Source of the DNA: Solimonas sp. | GTDB lineage: Bacteria; Pseudomonadota; Gammaproteobacteria; Nevskiales; Nevskiaceae | Length of the DNA stretch: 39,800 nucleotides | Assembly: GCA_030149365.1 (NCBI GenBank) | Contig: JASBRP010000038.1 | Location: 1-39,800, forward strand | Reading direction: 5' to 3' | Shown here: positions 32,824 through 39,800 of the stretch, piece by piece | How the letters are laid out: the number at the start of each line of letters is the position of its first letter | Position numbering within the stretch: position 1 is the first letter of the stretch | Notes under the pieces: model-generated | The model's input: the letters and a program-made list of their open reading frames with translations, nothing else | Database searches by the model: none | What the model was told of the DNA's origin: nothing | Made by a program: the position numbers and the translations under genes

Positions 32824-34932
32824 ATGAACTTCCGCATTCCCGCCGCCGCCTGTGCCGCGGCCCTGCTGCTGGCGTTGTCCGCCTGCAGCGACAACGACGA
32901 TCACGCCGACATCATGGCGCCCACCAGCACGGTCGGTGGCGTCGCCGCCATCGGCTCGCCGCTCACCGCCGCCGACGTGCGCCTGGCCTGTCGCGGCGGC
33001 GTCACGCGCACCACCACCACCACCTCGGACAGCGGCTCCTGGAGCGTCCTGGTCCCCAGCTCAGCGCTGCCTTGCGCCGTGCGCGTGAACGGCGGTCGCA
33101 TCAATGGCGGCACCACCAACACTGCCGTGCTGTACTCCATCGCAGCGGGCGACGGCGATACGCTGGTATCCAACATCACCCCGCTGACCGACCTGGCCAT
33201 GGCCCAGGCTGTGCGCACCGCCGACGGCCGCAGCCTCGCCGACTGGTATGCCGCAGGCGCCCCCTCCGCGGAGCAGGTCACGGCCAGCATCGTCGCGGCC
33301 CAGGCAGCCTTGCTGACGGAACTGCGTGACCGCGGCTACACCGTGCCCGAAGGCTTCAACCCCTTCAGCGACGTCTTCCAGGCCATCGTCGGCAATCTCT
33401 ACGACGATCTGCTCGAAGCCGTCGCCACCGCCCTGGCGGCCGCCGGGCAGTCCTTCGAGGAGTTCCGCGCCAGCTACGTCGACGGCGGCGACATCCCCGC
33501 CACGGTGGTCACGCCCGGTCCCGCGCCGGACGTGCCGGCGACGCACTACATCCGCCGCCACTGGGCCATCCTCGAAGGCATCTACAGCTTCGACTGCGGC
33601 GGCGCGCCGCTGAGGCTGCGGCTCAACACCAACGGCAGCTTCTCCGTGGAAGCCGACGGCAGCACGCGCAACTACAGCGCCACCACCCCGGACTACTTCT
33701 TCAACTACGACGCCAGCCCGGGTCGTCCGGACGACATCATGGTCGGCGTGGGGCAGGGCACCCAACTGCACTTCACGCTGAACAACGGCCAGGGCACCGG
33801 CGCGCAGCCTGATCAGAAGATTGAAGGCAAGGCTTTCACGCAGTGCAGCGGCACCCAGGTGTCGTCGGTCTACACGCTGCCGCAGATCATCAAGACCTTC
33901 AAGGGCAGCTATGCCGCCAGCTGCGGCGACGCGGGTGCCCAGGTGCTCACCATCGGTGAAGACAGCAAGCTCAGCATCGCCGGCGTCTCGGTCACCGTGG
34001 CGGAGGCCAACAGCCTGATCGCGCACGACTCCCTGCAGTCCGAAGGCAGCACCGTATTCGCCGACGGCACGTTCAAGCTGGCCGTGGTCGGCGGCAACGC
34101 ACCCAAGTCCGTCGAGGTCACCGTCGACAGCCCGACCAGCACGATCAAGAAGGTCAACTACCGCAACGGCAGCACCAATGCCACTTGCACCGTGTCGGGT
34201 CCCACCACCGAGCCGCCGGTACCGGCGCCCGCCAACGTGAAGATCGCGCAGAAGATCGGCGCGGCCTATGCCGGCAGCTACACCCTGTCCTGCGAGGACT
34301 TCAGCACCAGCAGCGGCCGCAAGGACCGCGTCGTCACCATCGCCGCCAACGGCAGTGCCAACCTCGACGGCGCGCAGATCGTCGGCCCCAACAGTGCTGG
34401 CTTCGTCAGCGTGGTCAACAAGACCATCAACCTGTTCCGCGACGACGGCGGCCAGAGCCTGCCCAAGGTCCTGCTGTATACCGACGACAACGGCAAGCTC
34501 ACCGGCGGTACCATCAGCGAGCAGCCGAACAAGTCGATCGCCTGCACCGCCAACGGTCCGAACCTGGCGATCTTCCCGCTGCAGGAGACGGTGGCCAGCT
34601 ATGCCCGCTCGGTCAGCGTCACCTGCACCGGCGAGGCCATCAGCGGCGCGCAGACCTTCGTCATCGACGCCGCCGGCAAGGCGAGCCTGGGCAGCCTGTC
34701 GATCACGCCCGAGGACTATCTCCAGTTCCGCTTCTTCGAGTTCTACGACTCCGCCACCTTCAATGCGGCCAGTGACCGCAGCGGCAACCGGTCCCAGATC
34801 TACATCGGCGCCGTCGGCAAATCGATCTATGCCTACCTTAACCGGGACGGTAGCCTATCCTCGCTGCTCTACGGCGTCTCCACGACCACCAATGGCGTGC
34901 AGAGCACCAAGCAGGGCAGCTGCACGCCCTGA
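32824..34932 (+). CDS. Large lipoprotein with four cysteine-bounded modules
   Basis: This is a 702-residue protein of unknown function. A lipobox LSAC puts the lipidated cysteine at C21, followed by an acidic DNDDHAD, which favours outer-membrane sorting. Residues about 35-110 resemble a carboxypeptidase-regulatory or bacterial surface fold (VGGVAAIGSPLTAADV and TTTTSDSGSWSV). The second half holds four units, each opening with a Y-x-x-x-C-type start and closing with a cysteine: C258-C341, C367-C455, C490-C574 and C601-C700. Spacings of 83-99 residues suggest tandem disulphide-closed beta domains. It follows the secreted unknown protein by 34 bases and ends at a strong bidirectional terminator. 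A surface or adhesion role is possible but not shown. Confidence 0.82.
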   Translation: MNFRIPAAACAAALLLALSACSDNDDHADIMAPTSTVGGVAAIGSPLTAADVRLACRGGVTRTTTTTSDSGSWSVLVPSSALPCAVRVNGGRINGGTTNTAVLYSIAAGDGDTLVSNITPLTDLAMAQAVRTADGRSLADWYAAGAPSAEQVTASIVAAQAALLTELRDRGYTVPEGFNPFSDVFQAIVGNLYDDLLEAVATALAAAGQSFEEFRASYVDGGDIPATVVTPGPAPDVPATHYIRRHWAILEGIYSFDCGGAPLRLRLNTNGSFSVEADGSTRNYSATTPDYFFNYDASPGRPDDIMVGVGQGTQLHFTLNNGQGTGAQPDQKIEGKAFTQCSGTQVSSVYTLPQIIKTFKGSYAASCGDAGAQVLTIGEDSKLSIAGVSVTVAEANSLIAHDSLQSEGSTVFADGTFKLAVVGGNAPKSVEVTVDSPTSTIKKVNYRNGSTNATCTVSGPTTEPPVPAPANVKIAQKIGAAYAGSYTLSCEDFSTSSGRKDRVVTIAANGSANLDGAQIVGPNSAGFVSVVNKTINLFRDDGGQSLPKVLLYTDDNGKLTGGTISEQPNKSIACTANGPNLAIFPLQETVASYARSVSVTCTGEAISGAQTFVIDAAGKASLGSLSITPEDYLQFRFFEFYDSATFNAASDRSGNRSQIYIGAVGKSIYAYLNRDGSLSSLLYGVSTTTNGVQSTKQGSCTP

Positions 34933-34944
34933 TTTTGCAGGCAA

Positions 34945-34976
34945 CAAAAAGCCCCGGCAGATGCCGGGGCTTTTTG
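34945..34976. terminator. Bidirectional intrinsic terminator
   Basis: CAAAAAGCCCCGGCA and TGCCGGGGCTTTTTG are perfectly complementary over 15 bases with a minimal loop. A runs on one side and T runs on the other let it work in both directions, between the convergent lipoprotein and ychF genes. Confidence 0.92.
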
Positions 34977-34991
34977 TTTGCGCAGTGGGAA

Positions 34992-36086
34992 CTACACGTT
35001 GAAGCGGAAGTGCATCACGTCGCCTTCCTGCACGATGTACTCCTTGCCTTCCAGGCGCCACTTGCCGGCTTCCTTGGCGCCCGGTTCACCCTTGAACTGG
35101 ATGTAGTCGCCGTAGCCGATCACCTCGGCGCGGATGAAGCCCTTCTCGAAGTCCGTGTGGATCACGCCGGCCGCCTGCGGCGCGGTGGCGCCCACCTTCA
35201 CGGTCCAGGCGCGCACTTCCTGCACGCCGGCGGTGAAGTAGGTCTGCAGGCCCAGCAGGTGATAGGCGCCGCGGATCACGCGGTCCAGACCGGCTTCCTC
35301 CTGGCCCAGGTCAGCGAGGAAAGCCGCCTTGTCAGCATCGTCCAGCTGCGCGATCTCGGCCTCGATCGCCGCGCAGACCGCCACCACTTCGGAGCCTTCG
35401 GCCTTGGCGTATTCCTGCACGCGGGTCAGGTAGGCATTGCCGTTCTGCAGGCCGGCCTCGTCGACATTGGCGATGTACAGCGCCGGCTTGGCGGTGATGA
35501 AGGAGAACTCGCGCAGCTGCACCCGCTCTTCCGGTTCCAGCGCCAGCGAGCGTACCGGCGCGCCGGTGTCCAGGTGGGCCTGCACGCGCTTGAGCAGCTC
35601 GTACTTCGCCACGGCCTCCTTGATGCCGGCCTTGGCGGTCTTGGCCAGGCGGTCCGCTGCCTTGGTGACGGCATCGAGATCGGCCAGCGCCAGCTCGGTG
35701 TTGATGATCTCGATGTCGCGGATCGGATCCGGCTTGCCGGCCACGTGGATCACGTCATCGTTGTCGAAGCAGCGCGTCACGTGCGCGATGGCGTCGGTCT
35801 CGCGGATGTGGCCGAGGAACTGGTTGCCCAGGCCCTCACCCTTGCTGGCGCCGGCCACCAGGCCCGCGATATCCACGAACTCCACCGTGGTCGGCACGAT
35901 GCGCTGCGGCTTGACGATGGCCGACAGCGCCTCGAGGCGCTTGTCCGGCACTGGCACGATGCCCACGTTGGGATCGATCGTGCAGAAGGGATAGTTCTCC
36001 GCCGCGATACCCGCCTTGGTCAGCGCGTTGAACAGGGTCGACTTGCCGACGTTGGGGAGACCGACGATGCCGCACTTGATGCCCAT
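34992..36086 (-). CDS. ychF: Ribosome-associated ATPase YchF (Obg family)
   Basis: This 364-residue cytoplasmic P-loop protein hydrolyses ATP rather than GTP and binds the 70S ribosome; it is linked to stress and translation control. The N-terminal G1 is GLPNVGKST (residues 9-17), G3 is VDIAGLV, and the G4 position reads NVDE instead of NKxD, the family mark of ATP preference. A coiled region (about 125-200) and a C-terminal TGS domain (residues about 270-360, [20 protein letters not shown]) follow. It lies 18 bases after pth in the usual gammaproteobacterial pth-ychF order. Confidence 0.97.
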   Translation of the reverse strand: MGIKCGIVGLPNVGKSTLFNALTKAGIAAENYPFCTIDPNVGIVPVPDKRLEALSAIVKPQRIVPTTVEFVDIAGLVAGASKGEGLGNQFLGHIRETDAIAHVTRCFDNDDVIHVAGKPDPIRDIEIINTELALADLDAVTKAADRLAKTAKAGIKEAVAKYELLKRVQAHLDTGAPVRSLALEPEERVQLREFSFITAKPALYIANVDEAGLQNGNAYLTRVQEYAKAEGSEVVAVCAAIEAEIAQLDDADKAAFLADLGQEEAGLDRVIRGAYHLLGLQTYFTAGVQEVRAWTVKVGATAPQAAGVIHTDFEKGFIRAEVIGYGDYIQFKGEPGAKEAGKWRLEGKEYIVQEGDVMHFRFNV

Positions 36087-36104
36087 GGTGATCCTTTGCT
36101 TCGC

Positions 36105-36689
36105 TTATTTCGTTGCGGTGTGGAGCTGGGTCAGCGCCCGCTCCCAACCCTTGGTGAACCAGGTCTCGAGCGCATCCGCGGCGAAACCGATCCCGTTGAG
36201 AATGGCGTCCTCGTCCACCTTGGAAGGGCGGTTGAGTACGTAGTTGTGCACCAGGCTCTTGTCGCCCGGATGACCGATGCCCACGCGCAGGCGCTGGTAG
36301 CCCTCGCCGAACACCTTGTGCAGGTCGCGCAGGCCGTTGTGGCCGCCGTGACCACCGCCGGACTTGAGCTTCATCGTGCCCACCGGCAGGTCCAGCTCGT
36401 CGTGCGCCGCCAGGATGTCGGCCGGCTCGATCTTGTAGAACTGCGCCAGCGCCTGCGCCGCCTGGCCGCTGCGGTTCATGTAGGTTGAGGGCTTGAGCAG
36501 CAGCGTGTCCTGCCCCGCGATCTTCACCCGCGCCAGCTCGCCATGGAACTTCGGCTCCACCCGGAACGTGCCGCCGTGGCGGCGCGCCAGCTCGTCGGCA
36601 AACCAGAAGCCGGCGTTATGGCGCGTGCGCGCGTAGTCCGGCCCGGGATTGCCGAGACCGATGACAGCGCGTAGGGCGGGGGAGGACAT
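36105..36689 (-). CDS. pth: Peptidyl-tRNA hydrolase
   Basis: This 194-residue enzyme releases peptides from peptidyl-tRNAs that drop off ribosomes. Motifs are GLGNPGPDYARTRHNAGFWF with N14 and the catalytic H24, LLKPSTYMNRSG, HDELDLPVG and SGGGHGGHNGLRD. The length is normal. It sits between rplY and ychF. An intrinsic terminator lies between rplY and this gene, so pth-ychF may depend on readthrough or on a promoter of their own. Confidence 0.97.
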   Translation of the reverse strand: MSSPALRAVIGLGNPGPDYARTRHNAGFWFADELARRHGGTFRVEPKFHGELARVKIAGQDTLLLKPSTYMNRSGQAAQALAQFYKIEPADILAAHDELDLPVGTMKLKSGGGHGGHNGLRDLHKVFGEGYQRLRVGIGHPGDKSLVHNYVLNRPSKVDEDAILNGIGFAADALETWFTKGWERALTQLHTATK

Positions 36690-36700
36690 GGCAGTTCAAT

Positions 36701-36734
36701 AAAAAACCCGTCCGGCCAATGCGGACGGACGGGT
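36701..36734 (-). terminator. Intrinsic terminator after rplY
   Basis: On the minus strand ACCCGTCCG and CGGACGGGT form a 9-base stem with an 11-base loop, followed by TTTTTTATTG. It begins about 20 bases after the rplY stop and 12 bases ahead of the pth start codon. Confidence 0.85.
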
Positions 36735-36753
36735 CTGTTCAGTGCAGACGAAC

Positions 36754-37446
36754 TTACTTCTTCTTCGGAGCAGCCTTCGGAGCGGCGGCAGCAGCCTTGG
36801 CATCCGGCGCCTTCTGGTTGGCAGCCGGGACGTCGGCGGCCGTCGGGGCGGCGGTTTCCTCTTCCTTGGCAGCGCGCGGCAGGTGGATCACGACCACGCT
36901 CTGGTCGTTGCCATGCTTAAGCTCGGCCAGCGACACGCCTTCCGGCAGCTTGATCTGCGACAGGTGCACCGCGTCGTTCAGTTCCAGGCCCGAGAGGTCG
37001 ATCTCCAGGTACTCCGGCAGGTCCTTCGGCAGGCACTCGACGTCCACCTGGTTGAGGTGGTGCTCGACGATACCGCCGCCGATCTTCACGCCCGGGGCCA
37101 CATCGGCGCCCTTGAAGTGCAGCGGCACGGCGCGACGCAGGATCTGGTCGGCCAGGATGCGCTGGAAGTCGATGTGCAGCAGGGTCTCGTCGACCGGGTG
37201 ACGCTGCAGGTCCTTGAGCACCACCTGCTGCGACTGGCCGTCGAGCGTCAGGGTCAGGATGTGCGAGTAGAAGGCTTCGACCTTCAGGGCCTTCCACATC
37301 TCGTTGTGCGAGACGGAAACGCTGAGGGCCTTGTCCTTGCCGCCGTAGATAACGGCGGGCACCTTGCCCGTACGACGCAGGCGGCGGCTCGCACCTTTGC
37401 CTTCGTCTGCACGGGTTTCGGCGATGACGGTGAAATTCTGTTTCAT
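36754..37446 (-). CDS. rplY: 50S ribosomal protein L25, long CTC form
   Basis: This 230-residue protein binds 5S rRNA in the large subunit. Residues about 1-95 are the L25 barrel (TRADEGKGASRRLRRTGKVPAVIYGG; HIDFQRI). Residues about 96-190 are the TL5/CTC C-terminal domain (VECLPKDLPEYLEIDLSGLELND). The last 45 residues form an Ala/Lys/Pro-rich tail ending in PKAAPKKK. E. coli L25 has only 94 residues, so this is the general-stress CTC version. The ATG at 37446 is chosen for GAGAG upstream; seven further codons to 37467 lack a ribosome site. The usual upstream neighbour prs is missing and its place is taken by the ECF41 operon. Confidence 0.95.
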   Translation of the reverse strand: MKQNFTVIAETRADEGKGASRRLRRTGKVPAVIYGGKDKALSVSVSHNEMWKALKVEAFYSHILTLTLDGQSQQVVLKDLQRHPVDETLLHIDFQRILADQILRRAVPLHFKGADVAPGVKIGGGIVEHHLNQVDVECLPKDLPEYLEIDLSGLELNDAVHLSQIKLPEGVSLAELKHGNDQSVVVIHLPRAAKEEETAAPTAADVPAANQKAPDAKAAAAAPKAAPKKK

Positions 37447-37533
37447 GGAAATCTCTCGGAAAATCAATGGGCTTCCGCCCGCGACCAGACGGAAGGGGGC
37501 AAATTGTACTGGAACCGGCCCCGCACCGCGAGT

Positions 37534-38448
37534 TCAGGCCTGAGCGGCCGGCTGCAGGCGGGCCAGTTTCTCCGGATTGCGGGTCACGTAGATCGCCACG
37601 ATCCGCCCGTCCTGGATGTCCAGTGCATAGGTCTGGTTCAGCCGCCCGGACATGTAGAGCAGGATGCCCGGCATGCCGTTGATGCTGGCCAGCCGCAGGT
37701 TCAGCGGCCCGGAGATCAGGCGCCGCGCGATCTTGGGCTTGCGCACCAGCCCGGTCAGGAAGCGCGCAATGCGCTCTGGCCCCACCACCGGCTTGAGCGC
37801 CGCCGGCACCTTGCCGCCGCCATCGGAATAGAACACCGCATCGTCCGCCAGGATCTGCTTGAGCCCCTCCAGGTCGCCGCTGCCCAGGGCCATGACGAAG
37901 GCCTGCGTCAACCGCGCCGACTCCTCCTCGGAAGGGCGGAAGCGCGGCCGCTCGCGCCGCACCTGGCTGCGGGCGCGGGACGCCAGTTGCCGGCAGGCTT
38001 CCTCGCTGCGGCGCAGCGTCCGCGCCACCTCGGGGTAGTCCAGGTCGAAGACGTCGTGCATCAGGAAGGCCGCGCGCTCCAGCGGCGAGAGGCGCTCCAG
38101 GGTCAGCAGCAAAGCCACCGACAGGTCGTCGGCATACTCGCTGGCCGCATCCGGCGCCAGCGCCGCGTCATCCAGCAGCGGCTCCGGCAACCAGGGGCCC
38201 ACATACTCCTCGCGCTGCATGCGCGCAGACTTCAGCTGGTCCAGGCACAGCCGCGTCACCGTGCGGCCCAGGAAGGCGCGCGGCTGCTCCACCGCCGCGC
38301 GGTCCGTGGCATGCCAGCGCAGGTAGGCGTCCTGCACCACGTCCTCCGCCTCCGCGCGCGAGCCGAGCATGCGGTAGGCCAGCCCCAGCAAGGAGCCCCG
38401 GTGGGGCTCGAAGCTGGTAGCCGGATCAGGCTGCAGGCTGGCGCTCAC
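37534..38448 (-). CDS. ECF41-type RNA polymerase sigma factor with SnoaL-like extension
   Basis: This is a 304-residue sigma factor. Sigma region 2 covers about residues 10-80 (LAYRMLGSRAEAEDVVQDAYLRW), the linker carries WLPEPL (86-91), and region 4 covers about 110-165. The rest is a SnoaL-like domain that replaces an anti-sigma factor and tunes activity in this family. The ECF41 marks DGGGKV (209-214) and NPEKL (291-295) are both present. The GTG at 38448 lies just after the stop of the CxxC protein and has GGGAG nine bases upstream; the frame extends to 38496 without support. The trigger of ECF41 factors is largely unknown. Confidence 0.93.
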   Translation of the reverse strand: MSASLQPDPATSFEPHRGSLLGLAYRMLGSRAEAEDVVQDAYLRWHATDRAAVEQPRAFLGRTVTRLCLDQLKSARMQREEYVGPWLPEPLLDDAALAPDAASEYADDLSVALLLTLERLSPLERAAFLMHDVFDLDYPEVARTLRRSEEACRQLASRARSQVRRERPRFRPSEEESARLTQAFVMALGSGDLEGLKQILADDAVFYSDGGGKVPAALKPVVGPERIARFLTGLVRKPKIARRLISGPLNLRLASINGMPGILLYMSGRLNQTYALDIQDGRIVAIYVTRNPEKLARLQPAAQA

Positions 38449-38452
38449 CGCG

Positions 38453-38995
38453 TCATGCTCCCTGCGGCACGGCCTGAGCCTGCCCGCCGACCTCAACGCG
38501 CGCGCAGGTCTTGCCGTAACCCATCGCGTACTTCAGCGTCGGGAACATGCGCGCCGCCACCAGGGCAAAGGCGATCGACACCAGCGCCCGCCGGCCCCAG
38601 CGCTGCAGGATCTGCTCGCGCAGCGGATCAGCCTCCAGGCTGTGCGCCAGCGAGGCCTCGGCGAAGCGGTAGACCAGCTGGGCATCCGCCGGCAACTGCT
38701 CCGGCTGGCGGCCGACGATGGCGCGCAGCGTCGGCGCCGCTACGCCGGCCTCCTCGGCCATGCGAACCACCAGCTGCGTGCAGGGGCCGCAGTCCTCGCT
38801 CATGGCGCCGACCAGCTTGGCCGTGAACCAGGCATCCACCGGGATATCGCGTCGGAACTTCGCCAGGGGCATCACGCGGTTGAAGACCATCAGGGCCCTC
38901 AGGTCGGTGGCGAGCAGATCGCGGGCATAGGACATGTCGTAATCGTACGCGCGCTCGAACTTCGAGATCTGGCTGTTGATGAGGCTCTTGATCAT
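38453..38995 (-). CDS. Carboxymuconolactone decarboxylase / AhpD-like CxxC protein
   Basis: This is a 180-residue all-helical protein. The redox or active-site motif EDCGPC gives C69 and C72, followed by a helix TQLVVRMAEEAG, the usual pattern of the CMD/AhpD superfamily. It lies 12 bases after the membrane-protein gene and 4 bases before the ECF41 start. Established surveys of ECF41 loci report a carboxymuconolactone decarboxylase, oxidoreductase or epimerase as the constant partner, and this is the CMD variant. Peroxide or thiol redox chemistry is likely, but the substrate is unknown. Confidence 0.88.
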   Translation of the reverse strand: MIKSLINSQISKFERAYDYDMSYARDLLATDLRALMVFNRVMPLAKFRRDIPVDAWFTAKLVGAMSEDCGPCTQLVVRMAEEAGVAAPTLRAIVGRQPEQLPADAQLVYRFAEASLAHSLEADPLREQILQRWGRRALVSIAFALVAARMFPTLKYAMGYGKTCARVEVGGQAQAVPQGA

Positions 38996-39007
38996 GGCAG
39001 GCGCTCC

Positions 39008-39400
39008 TCAGCCGTGGCGGCCGGCCGGGGCCGCCTGGCGCGGCCAGGACAGGGCCAGCGCCACCAGGGCCGGGGCCAGCACCAGCAAGGCGTCGTTGAT
39101 CAGGTGATCCACCGACACGCGGCCCTGCAGGGCGTCGAACACGTGCACCAGCGCATGCAGCAGCAGGAAGCTGCTGCCGGCGATCGCCGCCGGCCAGGCC
39201 TGCGCCCAGCGCGCCGTCGCCAGCAGGCCACCGGCCGCCACGATGTAGGCCGCGCCGATGTCGCGGACGAAGTGGGGGTTGAAGGGGCCGGTAGCGTCGA
39301 CCCCGGGCACCGCCGGGTACCAGGCGGCCGGGGCCAGCAGCATGTACAGCCCGTTGGCCAGCAGGCCCAGGCCGAGGATGGACAGGATCAGTTTTCGCAT
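39008..39400 (-). CDS. Small four-helix membrane protein
   Basis: This is a 130-residue protein with four hydrophobic segments (about residues 4-25, 48-63, 72-90 and 102-122). GPFNPHFVRDIGAAYI and HALVHVFDAL are the distinctive polar parts. It resembles DoxX-like or DUF4345-like small membrane proteins, but I cannot name a family with certainty. The ATG at 39400 lies 38 bases downstream of an ECF41-type promoter, so it is the first gene of the sigma-factor operon. A role as the membrane sensor of that operon is a guess. Confidence 0.82.
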   Translation of the reverse strand: MRKLILSILGLGLLANGLYMLLAPAAWYPAVPGVDATGPFNPHFVRDIGAAYIVAAGGLLATARWAQAWPAAIAGSSFLLLHALVHVFDALQGRVSVDHLINDALLVLAPALVALALSWPRQAAPAGRHG

Positions 39401-39437
39401 TGCTCGTTTGCTCCAGATGAAGGGGTTTCAGGAGCAA

Positions 39438-39464
39438 GACGAGATAGCGCTGTCGGTTGTGACA
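39438..39464 (-). promoter_or_regulatory. ECF41-type promoter
   Basis: On the minus strand TGTCACA (39458-39464) and CGTC (39438-39441) are separated by exactly 16 bases. This is the published ECF41 consensus architecture. It lies directly before the three-gene operon that encodes the sigma factor, so the factor probably drives its own operon. Confidence 0.85.
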
Positions 39465-39479
39465 TGAGACTGCAGTTCT

Positions 39480-39505
39480 CCCTCTCCCCGTTTACGGGGA
39501 GAGGG
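39480..39505. repeat. REP-like palindromic element
   Basis: CCCTCTCCCCG and CGGGGAGAGGG form a perfect 11-base stem with loop TTTA, followed by TTGGGGTGAGGGG. This is the widespread proteobacterial dispersed repeat of the CCCTCTCCC...GGGAGAGGG type, usually present in many copies between genes. Confidence 0.75.
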
Positions 39506-39611
39506 TTGGGGTGAGGGGCGAGGCTTTCGGTGAGTGACTGAAGAGGGGATGACGGCGACTACGCCGGTCAGATGCTGTTGATCCCTGGAGGTTTATTTCG
39601 CCCAAGGGCGA

Positions 39612-39645
39612 GTTACTTCTCTTTTCTTGTGAAAAGAGAAGTAAC
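39612..39645. repeat. Long perfect inverted repeat, probable dispersed element
   Basis: GTTACTTCTCTTTTC and GAAAAGAGAAGTAAC are exact complements over 15 bases with loop TTGT. Similar hairpins followed by AACCAAGAGAAAC are common dispersed repeats in Xanthomonas-type genomes. It lies in a 349-base stretch (39401-39749) without a gene, next to an insertion sequence. Confidence 0.55.
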
Positions 39646-39666
39646 CAAGAGAAACACACCCGGTAC

Positions 39667-39713
39667 GGTTCATATTCATAGGTAACAGATTGGTTCACGA
39701 ACATAGGTAACAG
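39667..39713. repeat. Two imperfect 22-base direct repeats in the insertion sequence end
   Basis: Copies at 39667-39688 and 39692-39713 share GGTTCA and CATAGGTAACAG (18 of 22 bases identical). They lie 37 bases before an IS481-type transposase start and probably are the terminal inverted repeat and a subterminal transposase-binding site. The outer boundary of the element cannot be set because the right end is outside the window. Confidence 0.6.
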
Positions 39714-39749
39714 TTTCTAGTCTGGCGGGGCTGATCTGGAGAGAAGCCC

Positions 39750-39800
39750 ATGCCTTGGAAGGAACTCAAACCCATGGACGAGAAGCTGCTGTTCGTATCG
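39750..39800 (+). CDS. IS481-type transposase, first 17 codons only
   Basis: The frame from the ATG at 39750 reads MPWKELKPMDEKLLFVS and runs off the right edge. This is the characteristic N-terminus of IS481-family transposases (MPWKE...MDEK...F), whose next part would be a helix-turn-helix followed by an rve integrase core with DDE residues. GGAGAGAAG six bases upstream is a good ribosome site. Intactness cannot be judged here. Confidence 0.75.
   Translation, partial: MPWKELKPMDEKLLFVS

Noticed and set aside
1..39800. CRISPR array, rRNA, prophage or toxin-antitoxin module
   Set aside because: No regularly spaced repeats, rRNA sequence, phage structural genes or paired small toxin/antitoxin frames were seen.

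Overview
The window is GC-rich, densely coded DNA from what looks like a gammaproteobacterium. The clues are a rplY-pth-ychF block, a TonB-dependent receptor, an AlkK-type acyl-CoA ligase closely resembling the pseudomonad enzyme, and widespread ATGA/TGATG gene overlaps. The Nevskiales/Solimonadaceae-Xanthomonadales side is my best guess, but no marker gene here settles it.

Region 1 (1-8505) is a one-carbon and sarcosine module. It holds the end of soxB, then soxD-soxA-soxG (heterotetrameric sarcosine oxidase), purU, folD, a PutP-like sodium:solute symporter and a TetR-like regulator. The sarcosine methyl group would leave as 5,10-methylene-THF, be oxidised by FolD to 10-formyl-THF, and be released as formate by PurU.

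Region 2 (8516-21672) is a peptide-utilisation island built around one divergent control region at 14379-14407. To the left run a GPH/MelB-type transporter, a DPP-IV-like S9 peptidase, an imidazolonepropionase/Xaa-Pro-dipeptidase-like amidohydrolase and a LuxR-type regulator. To the right run a TetR regulator, a TonB-dependent receptor and two tandem paralogous prolyl-oligopeptidase-family enzymes. A 16-base palindrome lies inside both divergent promoters. Both tandem peptidases keep the catalytic triad but appear to lack the tryptophan that stacks on proline in classical prolyl oligopeptidase, so their true specificity may be new.

Region 3 (21901-29104) is amino-acid catabolism: a leucine-dehydrogenase-type enzyme, a YicG/TRIC membrane protein, an Lrp/AsnC regulator divergent from an EamA exporter and a PutA without the DNA-binding domain, then a glutathione S-transferase. 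Regions 1-3 together could turn imported peptides rich in proline, N-methylglycine and branched residues into central metabolites; this link is inference.

Region 4 (29105-29913) is a gene-poor stretch with a 2Fe-2S ferredoxin tail remnant, a long inverted repeat and an elongator tRNA-Met with a readable promoter and terminator. Region 5 (29922-34932) holds alkK, a secreted protein of unknown function and a lipoprotein with four cysteine-bounded modules. Region 6 (34945-37446) is ychF-pth-rplY with clear terminators. Region 7 (37534-39464) is an ECF41-type sigma-factor operon (membrane protein, CxxC carboxymuconolactone-decarboxylase-like protein, sigma factor) preceded by an almost textbook ECF41 promoter. 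The right edge (39480-39800) carries dispersed palindromic repeats and the first 17 codons of an IS481-type transposase.
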